NCBI GenBank assembly: GCA_035610835.1
Contig: CM069449.1
Span: 7,028,542-7,092,541 of the forward strand
Length of the DNA: 64,000 nt
From: Ophiura sarsii
Lineage: Eukaryota; Echinodermata; Ophiuroidea; Amphilepidida; Ophiuridae
Reading direction: 5' to 3'
Shown here piece by piece: positions 13,231 through 24,199 of this stretch. A program made the position numbers and the translations under genes. The notes under the pieces are model-generated. The model worked only from the letters and a program-made list of their open reading frames with translations, was not told the origin of the DNA and ran no database searches. Positions within the stretch are counted from its first letter, which is position 1. Each line of letters begins with the position of its first letter.

Positions 13231-14018
13231 CAGGGAGGGAGACTTGCAAATCAGCAGATGCACCCCATCCACCCCCCTCCCCCGTATTAGCCCTCCTTGA
13301 GATTGTAATAGGTAAAGTGCATGTGATTAAGAGTTATCATATCACCTAAGATCCTATTCGTAGCCCCCCCCCCCCCCCCCCCCCCACCCCTCCATTGTAA
13401 TCCCCACCCTCCCACCACCAAATGACCTAACAGAGTAATGCACCGAAGAGCGGGAATGGAAGCGAGTGCTGTGTTTCATAATATTGTGGAACTTAATTTC
13501 GCTGTGATTTAATTTCGCTAATTTTGCTAGGAGATCCCGGTAGAAATTTATCCATTTAGAATTGTTAGTCCTGTCACTGGGATGTATTAAAATAGGATCT
13601 TATCATCTTATGGGGCCAACTTTCTGGCCCATAAGATATGATAGACCAAGATCCATGCTGCTATCTGCAAATCAAGTTGTTATGTACATTGAATACTAGT
13701 ACTCATATGGTCAAGATTTTCAGTGTACCCTGCAATATGAATGGGACGTCTAACCACGTTTGAACGTCTTGTGGAAAAACGCACCAGAATCCGAAATTTC
13801 GGACATTTCAAGGGTAGATAGCCTCTTGTATATGGTGTATCTACCGAATAGGTTACACGAATTAAGTGAAATTTCACAATTTCATTTATAATTATCTGTT
13901 CTTTAATATAATATAAAACTTCTGAACATTGAATGAAAAAAGATCACTTACGATCAACGATCAATGCGCGACCTCATTACGATCACCATCACGCAGCTAT
14001 AGTCTAGTCCCTATAGGG
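13231..14018. other. Unique spacer, no gene seen
   Basis: AT-rich sequence with a poly-C tract of 22 (13364-13385). A stretch around 13488-13530 with AATTTCGCTAATTTTGCTAG resembles the dispersed repeat at 19275-19460. No coding signal. Confidence 0.6.
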
Positions 14019-14511
14019 CAGGCCTTCTCAATTAGATTTTGTGAAGCACCACTTGTGAGATGTTAGTGATCTAGAAGCGCCACTATCCCTGCGAGCGAAG
14101 CGAGCGGAGCGAAAAACGGGTGGGCTCCAGGTTCGCCCCCTGGAAACTCATGGATTTCCCCCTTGTTAAGAGGCTAAGGAGAGCTATATTTGAATGCAAT
14201 AAATATGGTACAAGAAATAAAGAGATGTTGATGGTAAAATGTACAAAAAATGGTAGAAAATATAGTGATAATCAATAGGCCTACTACTAATAATCATGAA
14301 TTACCCCACTGCAGTTAGTGGCTGAAGTGGCTCTGCGATCTGGTTGAAGTTGAGGATATATTTCTTCTTCTTTTTTATTTTATTTTTCAAATTTTCAATT
14401 TTTATTTTAATTTTATTTATTTATTTTATTTTTTATGCGCCCTTTCGCGCGCCACTCGGACTGATGCAATGCGCCACAAGTGGCGCGAGCGCCACCATTT
14501 GAGAAGGCCTG
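14019..14511. mobile_element. hAT-type MITE, copy 1
   Basis: 493 bp with ends CAGGCCTTCTCAA and TTGAGAAGGCCTG, flanked by a perfect 8-bp target duplication CTATAGGG (14011-14018, 14512-14519). The CAGG…TTCTCAA end and 8-bp duplication are typical of hAT elements. A central TA in the target (nnnTAnnn) fits the Buster group. Non-coding. A second copy is at 18450-18958. Confidence 0.9.
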
Positions 14512-14596
14512 CTATAGGGTATTAAAATATGCCAGATACCGTTCATTTTACGTTTCCCTGCAATAGAGGGCATCCAGCACAGGGAGTGTCAAATAG

Positions 14597-14776
14597 AGCT
14601 ACCATTGATAGCAGCATTGATAAACTATCTAAGCTACCCCTGATAGCAACATTGATAAACTACCTGCTACCCCTGATAGCAGCATTGATAGACTACCTGA
14701 GCTACCCTTGGTAGCATCATTGATAAACTACCTGAGCTACCCCTGATAGCAGCATTGATAAACTACCTGAGCTACC
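14597..14776. repeat. 35-bp minisatellite
   Basis: About five copies of a ~35 bp unit containing GATAGCAGCATTGATAAACT and GAGCTACCCCT. Not protein-coding. Confidence 0.85.
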
Positions 14777-15190
14777 GCAATCAAAGCTTTCAGTGTAAAG
14801 TTAGGCATTTGTATACGCCATTCAAACTTTTCAGATGTAAAGTTAAGCATTTGTATCTATATATATGCCCCAATCAAAACTGTCAACGTAAAGTTATAAG
14901 GCGTTATTTACACCAATCAAAAACCTTCAGTATAAAGTTAAGCATTTGTATTTACCACAATCAAAACCTTCAGTATTAAGTAATAAAGTTAGGTATTTTG
15001 TCTATAATACGCCAATCAAAACCTTAGAGATAAGTTAGGCAATTGTTTCACCAATTAATCAAAACCTCCAGTGTAAAGTTAGGCATTTCTACGTCAATCA
15101 ATGCATTTGTATCTACGCTAATCAAAACTTTCAATATAAAGTTACGCATTTTGTATTTACGCTATATCAAAACATTCAGTGTAACGTTAA
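14777..15190. repeat. ~43-50 bp degenerate minisatellite, left part
   Basis: About nine diverged copies of a unit containing CAATCAAAACTTTCAGTGTA then AAGTTAAGCATTTGTATCTA. The array continues at 15581-15670 beyond an inserted element, in register. Confidence 0.85.
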
Positions 15191-15580
15191 AGGCCTATTA
15201 TGTGATCTTTTCCAGGGGGCGCCCTCTATCCATGTTTTTTTTTAGAAAGTAGATTTTCTTGCAGATTTACATTTCTGTTCATAAATCATAAATATATCCG
15301 AGTTACAGAGCGATACAATTCCTAATTACCATGATTACTTGAATTAGTAAATCATGGTTCAAAGGGGTTGGAAATAGATTGTTCGCTAGTGAACAGTTTA
15401 TTTTCATTCTATTTTCACTCTAAAAACATGATTTTGAAGTAATTAGGAACCGTATCGCTCTGTAACTCAGAATACATTCATGATTTATGATCAGAAATGT
15501 AAATCTGCAAGAAAATATGCTTCCAATTTTTTTTCTCGAGGATCGAGGGCGTCCCCTGGAAAAGATGACATAATATGCCT
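15191..15580. mobile_element. TTAA-flanked long-TIR MITE (family A)
   Basis: 390 bp lying between two TTAA sites (15187-15190, 15581-15584). Ends are AGGCCTATTATGTGATC and the complement of AGGCATATTATGTCATC. The inverted arms are ~150 bp and include TCTTGCAGATTTACATTTCT. TTAA target use is characteristic of piggyBac-like elements. The host minisatellite unit has TTAA at just this position (…GTAAAGTTAAGCATTTG…), so the pre-insertion site can be read. A related one-sided fragment is at 31306-31434. Confidence 0.88.
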
Positions 15581-15670
15581 TTAAGCATCTGTATCTACAC
15601 CAATCAAAACTTTCAGTGTAAAGTTTAGCATTCATGTATTTACGGCAATCACAACTTTCAGTAAGGTATT
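15581..15670. repeat. Degenerate minisatellite, right part
   Basis: Two further copies of the unit from 14777-15190, displaced by the inserted element. Confidence 0.8.
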
Positions 15671-15699
15671 TTGAAATGAGCATAAGGGAGCATATTTAC

Positions 15700-15931
15700 A
15701 GTCAAATGAATAGCACTGGGTGATATTTTGCTGTTTTTCATCCGTTTCCGTCACACTTAATGTAAGTTTTGTTTTCACTACTTCCCCAGAACAGTACAAC
15801 CATTTCTCAGATCATTTTACAATGAATTTGTAGCTGAGGTTCCAAGCTACAAATGTGTGATATTTCATGAGACTGGCTTGCATAATTATTAATTTATAAG
15901 GTAGGAGGTAGAACTTATTGAATGACCCTCG
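15700..15931. mobile_element. Right-end fragment of a mariner-like element
   Basis: The complement matches the left end of the element at 46207 over ~215 bp, including GTGACGGAAACGGATGAAAA. It ends in …TTGAATGACCCTCG followed by TA. The partner end is absent here, so this is a truncated copy. Confidence 0.7.
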
Positions 15932-16036
15932 TATGAATTGAATGGTTAGATATTGCTATCTTTAGTACCTAAATCAAGTACTGAATTGACTTAACATAGC
16001 CATCTTCAGTATACTAATAGCATTGAATTGAGTTAA

Positions 16037-16375
16037 AGGTATATGTTCCGATCACTTTTTGGGGTCTATGATTTTTTTTCCACGTCAAGATATTTTGATA
16101 TCAGAAGAATCCCCATATTTGTCTCATTATGTCTGTCAATGTTCCATTAGAAATTATAGGCGAAAATGTGGTGAATTACTGCCAAAGGTGGTTAACCACC
16201 AATCAGTTTGTGTAGGACTCAATTGGCAAATGTTTTGTGACCTTGTGCTTCTAAAAATAGAACCATTGGAGTTATGCTACTCAAACTTTGGAATGTGCCA
16301 ATTTTAAGGATGACCTTTCATGTAAAATAGAAAACATCAAGTTGAAAATCGGGCCAACAATCGGAACATCTACCT
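16037..16375. mobile_element. TTAA-flanked MITE (family B), copy 1
   Basis: 339 bp between TTAA at 16033-16036 and 16376-16379. Ends are AGGTATATGTTCCGATC and the complement of AGGTAGATGTTCCGAT. The interior has a palindrome GGTGGTTAACCACC (16188). Copies are at 33302-33644 and, degraded and inverted, about 60580-60900. Open frames crossing it are chance. Confidence 0.88.
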
Positions 16376-16379
16376 TTAA

Positions 16380-17497
16380 AGCGGCTCACATACATAATGC
16401 TTATACTAACTATCACCTGAAATCAGTAACATTCATGAATTTAATGGTTTGTTTAATTTCGATAGATCATATCAAAATTAATAAAAATCCCATTAAAATG
16501 GAAAGTTGGCGGTCAAAAGGAAATTGCGATATAAGGCAAATAGAAAGAGCAAAAATAGCAACATTTGTAAATACGGCTTTTAGTTGCTAAAATTATGTGG
16601 CAGAAGAAGCAAGCGCATAGATGATAATTGTGCAAGATTCTTGCATGGCATTACTAGAAAGCAATATAAATTACAGCCATAGTTTAGTGATAAACACGGT
16701 TTTAACATTCAATTTAAGTTTTAAATGTTTACAAATGTACACCTTTCTAATAATGTCTAATAAGAATACTAAAAGCTTGTGAGCATGACAATTTCACCAA
16801 TCCTAGCCAGTCGCGAAATTTTTCATACACATAGATAATTCATGCAAACCTTGACCATGTTTTAGGACACAGTTGATACTCTGAGCTTTTCAGTGGTATC
16901 TGAGACCACAATTGTAATGTGTATAACATCTGGACAGTTGGGAGATTTCTCTTTAGTCAAACAAGATAAGCTATTATGTCTCTCTGTTGGGAGTCTAATA
17001 ACATCTCTCTGATTGAATCATCAAGGCTAAACAAATATAGCTTTGACTCCATCACAGACTGCAGGACTGTTAAAATAAACTGCATATAGGTACATGTAAT
17101 TTACAAAGACTACAAAGTAATTTAGACAATTTTCCTTATACTAAAAACAAAATGGCAGCCTCCATGTATATGTAGAAAGACCTAAATGTCCAAGAATATG
17201 CAATCTGATGCTATAAGGTTGGCGGGCTTGGCCCCCGCCAACCAAAAACTATTCTAAATGGCCACAAATGGCATCTACCAAATTTATTTCATATTTACCA
17301 TGAATAATCTTGAAGACCATCCATGACTTGCTACCTGAAACCAAGCCATGACCTCCCTGATTCAAATGGTGATATTAACAAGGTAAAAAAGCATTTCAGA
17401 GGCCTTCAAAAAAGCTGAGAAAATGCCTTTTATTTTTCATTTTTCCCAATTTTGCTGTTGAAGAAATCATTACATGAGAGGATTTCTATATATATCA
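16380..17497. other. AT-rich spacer, no gene seen
   Basis: No recognisable domain, RNA gene or clear inverted repeat. Confidence 0.5.
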
Positions 17498-17676
17498 TAC
17501 AGGGTGTATCAAAAAAATAGGACTCTGTTTCATGACTGTTTTTTACTTTTTCAAAACCACTGGACCATGACCAATTCACCGTCAGTGCGAAGCCCAATTA
17601 ATAATGATAATATTCTGAAAATCTGTACAATGGGATTTACACGTACAAACCATAAAATGACATGGTTTACCTTTAA

Positions 17677-18090
17677 AGGAAGGGTCCTGCAAGCACAACA
17701 GTGAGCATTATTTGTTAGAAAAATAGTTATCGAGCCGAAACTACGTAATTATATAGAACAAAACATCACACTAGTCACATGAACGAATAAAAACTGCCAT
17801 CACTCAACATGCACTTTTTAAAATTCGCAGCGATCGAAAGTCCCGGTGTCGATGACGTCATGGGTATCAGTGCTCAAATTTGCGCATGTGCATTGTATAA
17901 CTATGACTTCATCGAAACCGGGACTTTCGATCGCCGCAAATTTTAAAAAGTGCATGTTGAGAGATTGCGGTTTTTATTAGTTTTTGTCATAAGTGTGGTG
18001 TTTTGTTCTATATAATTATAAAAGTTATAAGGCTCGATAATTATGTTTCTAACATATAATGCACAATGTTGTGCTTGCGGGACACCTCCT
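17677..18090. mobile_element. TTAA-flanked foldback MITE (family C)
   Basis: 414 bp between TTAA at 17673-17676 and 18091-18094. Left end AGGAAGGGTCCTGCAAGCAC; the right end is the complement of AGGAGGTGTCCCGCAAGCAC. Arms of ~190 bp fold almost to the centre (CGATCGAAAGTCCCGG near 17830 against CCGGGACTTTCGATCG near 17920). Confidence 0.88.
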
Positions 18091-18449
18091 TTAAATACTT
18101 TACTTTCATAGATATTGTAAATTATCTATCAAATACCAATAGCAAAGATTAGTTTAGTATTTCTCTTAATTCTGGCACAGATCATTAATAGCTACATAAT
18201 CCACAAATTGGATGCATGAATAATTCTGTGCAATGTTCAACGTTGCCCAGTGTTCTCATGAGAAAGCCTCAGTATATTGGAAAGTTGTGGTACATGTAGG
18301 AAAGCACCAATCATGTCAAAAGTGTGTTTATACCAATCATTGACAGAGAAAGACATTTATTTATACTTAGAAATTGGACTTGTAAGTCAACTTCAATGTC
18401 TGCCATAAGTATGATAAGAATACATAATAATGATAAGAATACTTTAGCA

Positions 18450-18958
18450 CAGGCCTTCTCAATTAGATTTTGTGAAGCACCAATTTTGAGATGTTAGTGA
18501 TCTAGAAGCGCCACTATCCCTGCGAGCGGAGCGAATAACGGGTGGGGTCCAGGGGCCCGCCTTAGGGCCCCTGGTGGGGGTACAAGGGGCTTGCCCCCTG
18601 GAAGCTCATGGGTTTACCTCCTTTTAAGAGGCTATAAGGCTATATTTGCATGCTAAATGGTACAAGAAATAAATAAATGTTGCTGGTAAAATGTACAAAA
18701 AATGGTATGTAGTGATAACCGATAGGCCTACTACTAATAATCATGACTTACCCCACTGCAGTTAGTGGCTGAAGTGGCTCTTCATGCTTCTTACGATCTA
18801 GTTGAAGTTAGGGTTACATTTCTTCTTCTTTTTTTCTTCTTTTTCTTTTTTTCTTTTTATTATTATTATTATTTTTTGTCCATGCGTCTTTCCACGCGCC
18901 ATTTGTACTGATGCAATGCGCCACAAGTGGCGCGCGCGCCACCATTTGAGAAGGCCTG
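18450..18958. mobile_element. hAT-type MITE, copy 2
   Basis: 509 bp, same family as 14019-14511, with the same CAGGCCTTCTCAA ends and a perfect 8-bp duplication CTTTAGCA (18442-18449, 18959-18966). It lies inside the mariner-type element, so it is the younger of the two. Confidence 0.9.
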
Positions 18959-19274
18959 CTTTAGCATGATAAAAATATGAATAATTTCCCTTTAGCCTAT
19001 TTAAATATGTAATATTCCACTGTCATGTTAATCTACCTTTACTGTGTGAATTACTATTGTACATACTACAAAATGAGTTGACTTGCCTTAGTTGATTATG
19101 GATTTTTCTCATCTTTTCAGGATTTCAACTTTAATAGTTGTACTTTACAATGAAATCAAATTGGTCATGGTTCAGTGGTTTTAATCAGGATTAAATCCAC
19201 GCTCAAAGAGAGTCCTATTTTTTTTGATACACCCTGTATATCTAAATAATACTGAAAAACAACTTAATTTCATG

Positions 19275-19460
19275 GCAATTTAATTTAATGAATCAGCATT
19301 TAGTCAACTTTTTGTGGCAATTGAATTTCACTAATTTGTATCATCTTCCGATATACATTCTAACCATTATGAGTAATATAATCGGTGGCAATTTAATTTG
19401 GCGAATTGGATCTTCTGGCGAAATTAAATTGCTAGCGAAATTAAGTTGTTTTACAGTAAA
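19275..19460. repeat. Dispersed AATTTCGC repeat
   Basis: Repeated blocks such as GGCGAAATTAAATTGCTAGC alternate with GTGGCAATTTAATTT. Similar words occur inverted at 13488-13530. Followed by poly-G (19473-19487). Confidence 0.5.
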
Positions 19461-19712
19461 GATTTCTTTTTTGGGGGGGGGGGGGGGTGAGAAATCTCTC
19501 CGGTCTCTCAATGCCCATGTAATGAACAATTTACATGCACACAAAAATCATGTTTTAATCATATTGTTTTTATTTTCCTTTTCACCATTTAAATGGTTTA
19601 CAATAATTACACACTAGCTATATATATGGATGTTCATGGTAAGAAACAGTATAGATTCATTGAGTAATTGAAAACATGACTTGCGTAATGCGTAATATGC
19701 GTATGCCACTTA

Positions 19713-20110
19713 GAGTGTGTTTCTGCTGGGGAAGAAACCGCTAATGAACGCTAAGTTTGCCTAGTGGAAACAGGCAGAACCCAGGTAATCCCAAAAACCT
19801 TCACAAACCAGGTTTGGAACCGGCAATAATCGGCAATAAACCCAATAGAAACAGAAAGGCAATTAATCTTAGCGGTTTGCACCGTGAACCGTGTCACGCT
19901 GGGTTATACACATTGTGAAGCAATCTTTTTCAGGTGTGGTGGCATTGTTTGGTATTACAAAAGGTCAAATGTTGTGGCCCATCGACTAAGATCGATAAAC
20001 TTAGCAGTAACTTTTTCGCGAGTAGAAACAGGGTGGATTAAAAACTGACCGATTGAAACTTAGCGTTTATTAGCGTTTACTTTTTGCAGTGCCCCAGCAG
20101 AAACACTCTC
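19713..20110. mobile_element. TA-flanked MITE
   Basis: 398 bp with ends GAGTGTGTTTCTGCTGGGG and the complement of GAGAGTGTTTCTGCTGGGG, bounded by TA on both sides (19711-19712, 20111-20112). Non-coding. Confidence 0.78.
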
Positions 20111-20190
20111 TATGTCTTGGGGATTAAACAAAATGTTTGGGCTCGGCTGATTGAGCAACTTAAACCCCCTAAAACTAATAAGACACATCA

Positions 20191-20375
20191 AAATGCACAT
20201 AAACTAAAACATTGCTATCACCTATATGGTATGTGTAAATTGTTTGTGATTTTCATTTATGGCATTATAACACAGTAGGAAACAAAATGCACATAAACTA
20301 AAACATTGCTATCAACTATATGGTATGTGTAAATTGTTTGTAATTTTCATTTATGGCATTATAACACAGTAGGAA
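20191..20375. repeat. 94-bp tandem duplication
   Basis: Two adjacent copies starting AAATGCACATAAACTAAAAC at 20191 and 20285, differing at only a few bases. The second ends just before the assembly gap. Confidence 0.9.
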
Positions 20376-20424
20376 ATCTAAGACTACAGAGCTGTGACGT
20401 GTGTGGAGGCTAATACGGTATACA

Positions 20425-20524
20425 NNNNNNNNNNNNNNNNNNNNNNNNNNNNNNNNNNNNNNNNNNNNNNNNNNNNNNNNNNNNNNNNNNNNNNNNNNNN
20501 NNNNNNNNNNNNNNNNNNNNNNNN
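20425..20524. other. Assembly gap (100 N)
   Basis: A run of exactly 100 N, a conventional gap of unknown size. It removes the 5' part of the Penelope-like element that follows. Frames reading through the N's are meaningless. Confidence 1.
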
Positions 20525-22245
20525 CCAAAAGACCCTACAGCGAAGTACAAACGAAAGCTTATCGGTATTCTAACACGCCTAAAGAAAGAAAGAAATATCA
20601 CAAAATGTAAGCACAAACAACTTTACCCTACTGCTGAGAATTTTCCACGTCTATATATATTGTACTCCTAAAACCCACAAACCCAATACACGCCCGATTG
20701 TGGATTACACTAGCACCATAGGCTACAGTGTTTCAAGATGGTAGGCGGACATTTTAGGATAACTAGTAGGAAAAACAATCTACCACGTGAAGAACTCGCA
20801 ACATTTGGCGTTTGAGCTAACTAATCTAGTTATTGAGGAGGAGGATATACTCAACTCCCACCAATACACCTATTGATCAAGTCATGGAAATAGTGAATGA
20901 CAGACTGGAAAAGGAGGATGTCTTGAAACATTACAATAAACTGGAGGGGTTTAAGTTGACCAGCGATGATGTGGCAGAGCTGCTGCATTTTATACTTACA
21001 AGCACCTACTTCACTTTCAGATCTAGAATATATCGTCAACTCTTAGGCACAGCGATGGGCAGCCCTGTTTTACCAATTGCCGCCAATATATTTATGGAAC
21101 ACCATATTTATGCAATAAGCCATCGCCACATCCCCGATTGAGTGCAAACCCAAGCTATGGCTTAGATATGTGGACGACATCCTAGAAGTTGTCAAAAAAG
21201 ACTGCATCGACACACTCACAGACCATATTAACCAAGGCGACAAATCAGTGTCTATTAAGTTCACGTACGATCAAGAGGTGAAAGGAAAAAAACCTTTTCT
21301 TGATACACTAATTGTCAGAAAGGAGGACGGTACAGTTAAGCTTTTGGTCTACAGGAAACCAACGCACGCTGACCAGTATTTGAACTACAACTCTCACCAT
21401 CCCCCCACCAGAAGCTTGGAGTTATTAGAACTCTGTACGACAGAAAGGATCGAGTGATCACCGAAGAAGAAGACAAAAAAAGAGGAGGAGAAGAAAGTAC
21501 AAGATGCCCTACAACTATGCAACTATCCTACTTGGTCTTTTGACAAAGTAAAAAAAACCACCCAGATGTCTACTCCAAAACCTGCAAAAAAGACTAACAC
21601 CAAGACAGATCAATGAAATCATATAATCGCCACGGCTATAAAACCTCACTGCACCATTCGCAATCAGTTGGTCCATCCCAAATACAAACGAGAGCCCCAC
21701 AGCATTTCGGACGTTATCTACGATATACCGTGTAAAAAGTGTGACAAAAGCTATATCGGCGAAACAGGGAGACAATTCGGCACTAGACTGAGCGAGCACA
21801 AGAAAGAGGCAGAGAAATTCAACAACACAACAACCACCAGAGCAGGGAGAAAGGCATCTCTCACTACCGTTAATAAATCGGTTATAACAGACTATGTAGT
21901 GGACTCTAAACATGTCATCGGATAGGACGAGGCAAAGGTCATAGGCACGGAGCAAGACAGGTAATAAAGATGGACCAGAGAGGCTATCGAAATCAGTAAG
22001 AGAGGGACCTCAACGATGAACCGGGGCAGGGGGGCAATTATACCACCCACCCACGTTTTCGACGATCCTTTATCATCTGGTAAAAAATCCCCAGATGATA
22101 AATCAACTGGCAACTCCAAGGCTGAAAAAAGCGTCATGAGTCGTCAAGATTGCCACTACCAAAAGTATTGATAAAGGATAGAGATGAATCCGAAACGTAC
22201 ACGTGAGTACCTTTACACTGGATCCGTATAATGAACTTTCCATAC
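20525..22245 (+). pseudogene. Penelope-like retroelement, RT plus GIY-YIG
   Basis: The reading moves between frames, so it is broken. After the gap, residues resembling the N-terminal RT region (…NFPRL…NPQTQYTP…) lead to a clear RT block at 20833-21138 with STYFTFRSRIYRQ and GTAMGSPV. A frameshift near 21120 is followed by 21150-21457, with RYVDDI (catalytic YVDD, 21162-21179), PFLDTLIVRKEDGT and YRKPTHADQYLN. A third open part, 21668-21925, has IYDIPCKKCDKSYIGETGR, the GIY-YIG nuclease core with the CxxC pair typical of Penelope-like elements. A tail reading (VIGTEQDR) continues to ~22000. Such elements copy an RNA into DNA at a nicked site. Stops and shifts in at least three places make this copy dead. 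The 5' end is lost in the gap. Confidence 0.9.
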
Positions 22246-23665
22246 CAGTGAGCTTAGACTAGTCGCTGCTTGACGCTATTGAACATGTACCTATGGGCCA
22301 GTTCCTGGATGTGAGGTATCTCCCACGCAAAAGTATCTATCTATCTATACAAACATTTATTAAGCGCTCTACAGAGAACAAGCAAAAATGTATACATAAC
22401 AAAGCATGTCAAAAATAAAAATAAAAATTTGGAATAAATATGTTTTCAAGATACGCTTGAAACAAGACACAGACTCTGCTTCACGGATCTCCATGGGTAT
22501 GCTATTCCAAATACGTGGAGCACCAACAGCAAAGGAGGAATGAGATCTCAGAGTGGACAAGCGGGTGCAGTCGGAGTGAGAGCGGAGTCGGCGTCCAGCA
22601 TCAAGCGAATCATTAATTCTTTGTAAACAGATAAGCTGTTCCAGACAAGAAGGAGCTTCGCCATGGAGACATTTGTAAATATGCAACAGAAGCTTGTACT
22701 TAATTCGCTCATTAACAGGGAGCCAATGCAATTCCTGCAACAAGCCGGCAGAGGGCTGTTATCGGCCACAACTAAAAACTAACCGTGCGGCCTTGTTTTA
22801 GAGACGCTGCAAACGCTTAAGATCTACTGCACGTGCGCCCAGCAACAGAGAGTTTGCGTAATCAAGGCGCGAGAGGACCAGCAGCACCTGAGAGTATTGT
22901 GGAAAGCTTCACAGGTAATGAAGCGACGAATCATCCAAAGGTTCCTTATATGAAAATTTATAGATCTACAGAGGGAGTTTACTTGCTCAGACATGTTGAG
23001 CGGAGCATCAAGAATGACACCCAGGTTCTTATCTGGGATAAATGCAGACATCGCCAAGTCTGAGCTCTACATTGGCAGAGATGGTAAAACACTTGCTTGC
23101 ATTAACGATAAACTCGGTCTTGGCTTGATTGAGTTGGAGTGTATTAGTAACCATCCAGTCAGTAAGAGGTCTAGCTAGTAAGGGCACGCTGATAGTCACC
23201 CGGGATCTTAGGGTCGATATCAAGGTAAAGCTTTATGTCGTCAGCATACTCATGAAACATAATACCATGATCACGTATGATGTCACCCACAGGGGTTGTA
23301 TACAGAGTAAAACCCAGAGTAAAACCCAGTGGGCCAATAATAGAACCCTGGGGAAGTGAAACTTCATTTTTGATGGTAACCTTGGTGGTAAGTATATGGT
23401 TCAACGTATCGAAAATTATGGAACGAAAGAAAAATTAGATAAGCGAATTTATAGCAAATTTGGGGGGAAAAAAGTTATCGACGAAAACCGAAGATGTTGC
23501 AATTTGTCTTTCGTTCCATCATTTTCGAGAAAGCTGACCCATATACTTGGGAGATACCTCACATCCGGGAACTGGCCCATAGGTACATGTTGAATAGCGT
23601 CGCGCAACGACTACGAAATATTAAATGTAATAGTACTAAATGTAATAGTCTAAGCTCACTGTAAA
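22246..23665. mobile_element. Inverted-repeat element split by a LINE
   Basis: 22247-22326 (CAGTGAGCTTAGACTAGTCG…GGATGTGAGGTATCTCCCA) is matched in reverse by 23533-23665, with a short extra stretch in the right arm (two TAAATGTAATAGT copies near 23620-23650). Inside the right arm a second stem pairs 23407-23430 with 23504-23530 (CGAAAATNATGGAACGAAAG). Between the arms sits the CR1/L2-like fragment. No clean target duplication is visible. Because the left arm abuts the Penelope-like 3' end, these could instead be repeats belonging to that element. Confidence 0.65.
22334..23404 (-). pseudogene. CR1/L2-like LINE, 3' part of ORF2, broken
   Basis: Read on the minus strand from 23404 downward. 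23404-23171 gives LPQGSIIGPLGFTLYTT-like sequence (with a small internal duplication) and the catalytic YADD (23237-23248). 23223-23029 gives WMVTNTLQLNQAKTEF. 23057-22824 gives KNLGVILD and SLCRSINFHIRNLW. 22743-22369 gives the C-terminus with LHWLPVNERIKYKLLLHIYK and PRIWNSIPMEIREA. Each block is in a different frame. A GATA-type short repeat (22334-22349) marks the 3' tail. This is the usual 5'-truncated LINE pattern. It sits inside the inverted-repeat element, so it arrived later. Confidence 0.88.
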
Positions 23666-24199
23666 ATATCAGCCAAAACAATAATGCAAACCGGTTTTTT
23701 CGGGCCATTATTTTATTTTTAAGTGTCTCGATACTTTTTGTGATGCGTTGAGTATTTTGATATTAGACATACAATTAAAGCAAGTCTGTGTGGATAATCG
23801 TCGTGAGTAACTAATAATTATTTATTCTTGTCAAACACAAAGCATGAATAACAAACATTGAAATACTTTCAATGACCATTCAGAACTATGTAGAGCGAAG
23901 CTCTACCAACTAATGAGTCAGATGGGGAAGAACTTGGATATTATTATCTACGATTCTATCCTTTCCTCTAACATCTGTTAATCCAAGAAGATTGGGAAGA
24001 GGTTTCGGAAATCAATCGGAATCCATGATAAACGCATACAAGGAAGTTAATTATGTGGGTAAATAATTACTTCTCCTGTTGATGATAAATGGCTGACATT
24101 CCTCAGACCTTGTGCCTCGATTGCATCTGCAAAACATCAATCATGCGATTGACAGCAGTAAAATGTAAGATGGCATAGGTCTACTCTTTTTTAACTTAC
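23666..24199. other. Intergenic or intronic spacer
   Basis: Lies downstream of the kinase exon's splice donor, so it may be intron. No further kinase exon was recognised in it. Confidence 0.4.

Larger units (their letters stand above)
17500..19236. mobile_element. Mariner-type element hosting two MITEs
   Basis: Inverted ends CAGGGTGTATCAAAAAAATA (left) and the complement of the same at the right, bounded by TA (17498-17499, 19237-19238). CAGGGTGT ends with a TA target are typical of the Tc1/mariner group. Without the nested elements at 17677-18090 and 18450-18958 the core is about 800 bp. No transposase frame is visible, so it is non-autonomous or badly decayed. Confidence 0.85.

Noticed and set aside
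20316..20616. Frames reading through the N run
   Set aside because: The translated X's come from the assembly gap.
23890..23930. Minus-strand TTAGTTGGTAGAGC resembling a tRNA box A
   Set aside because: No box B and no stems; a short chance or fossil match.
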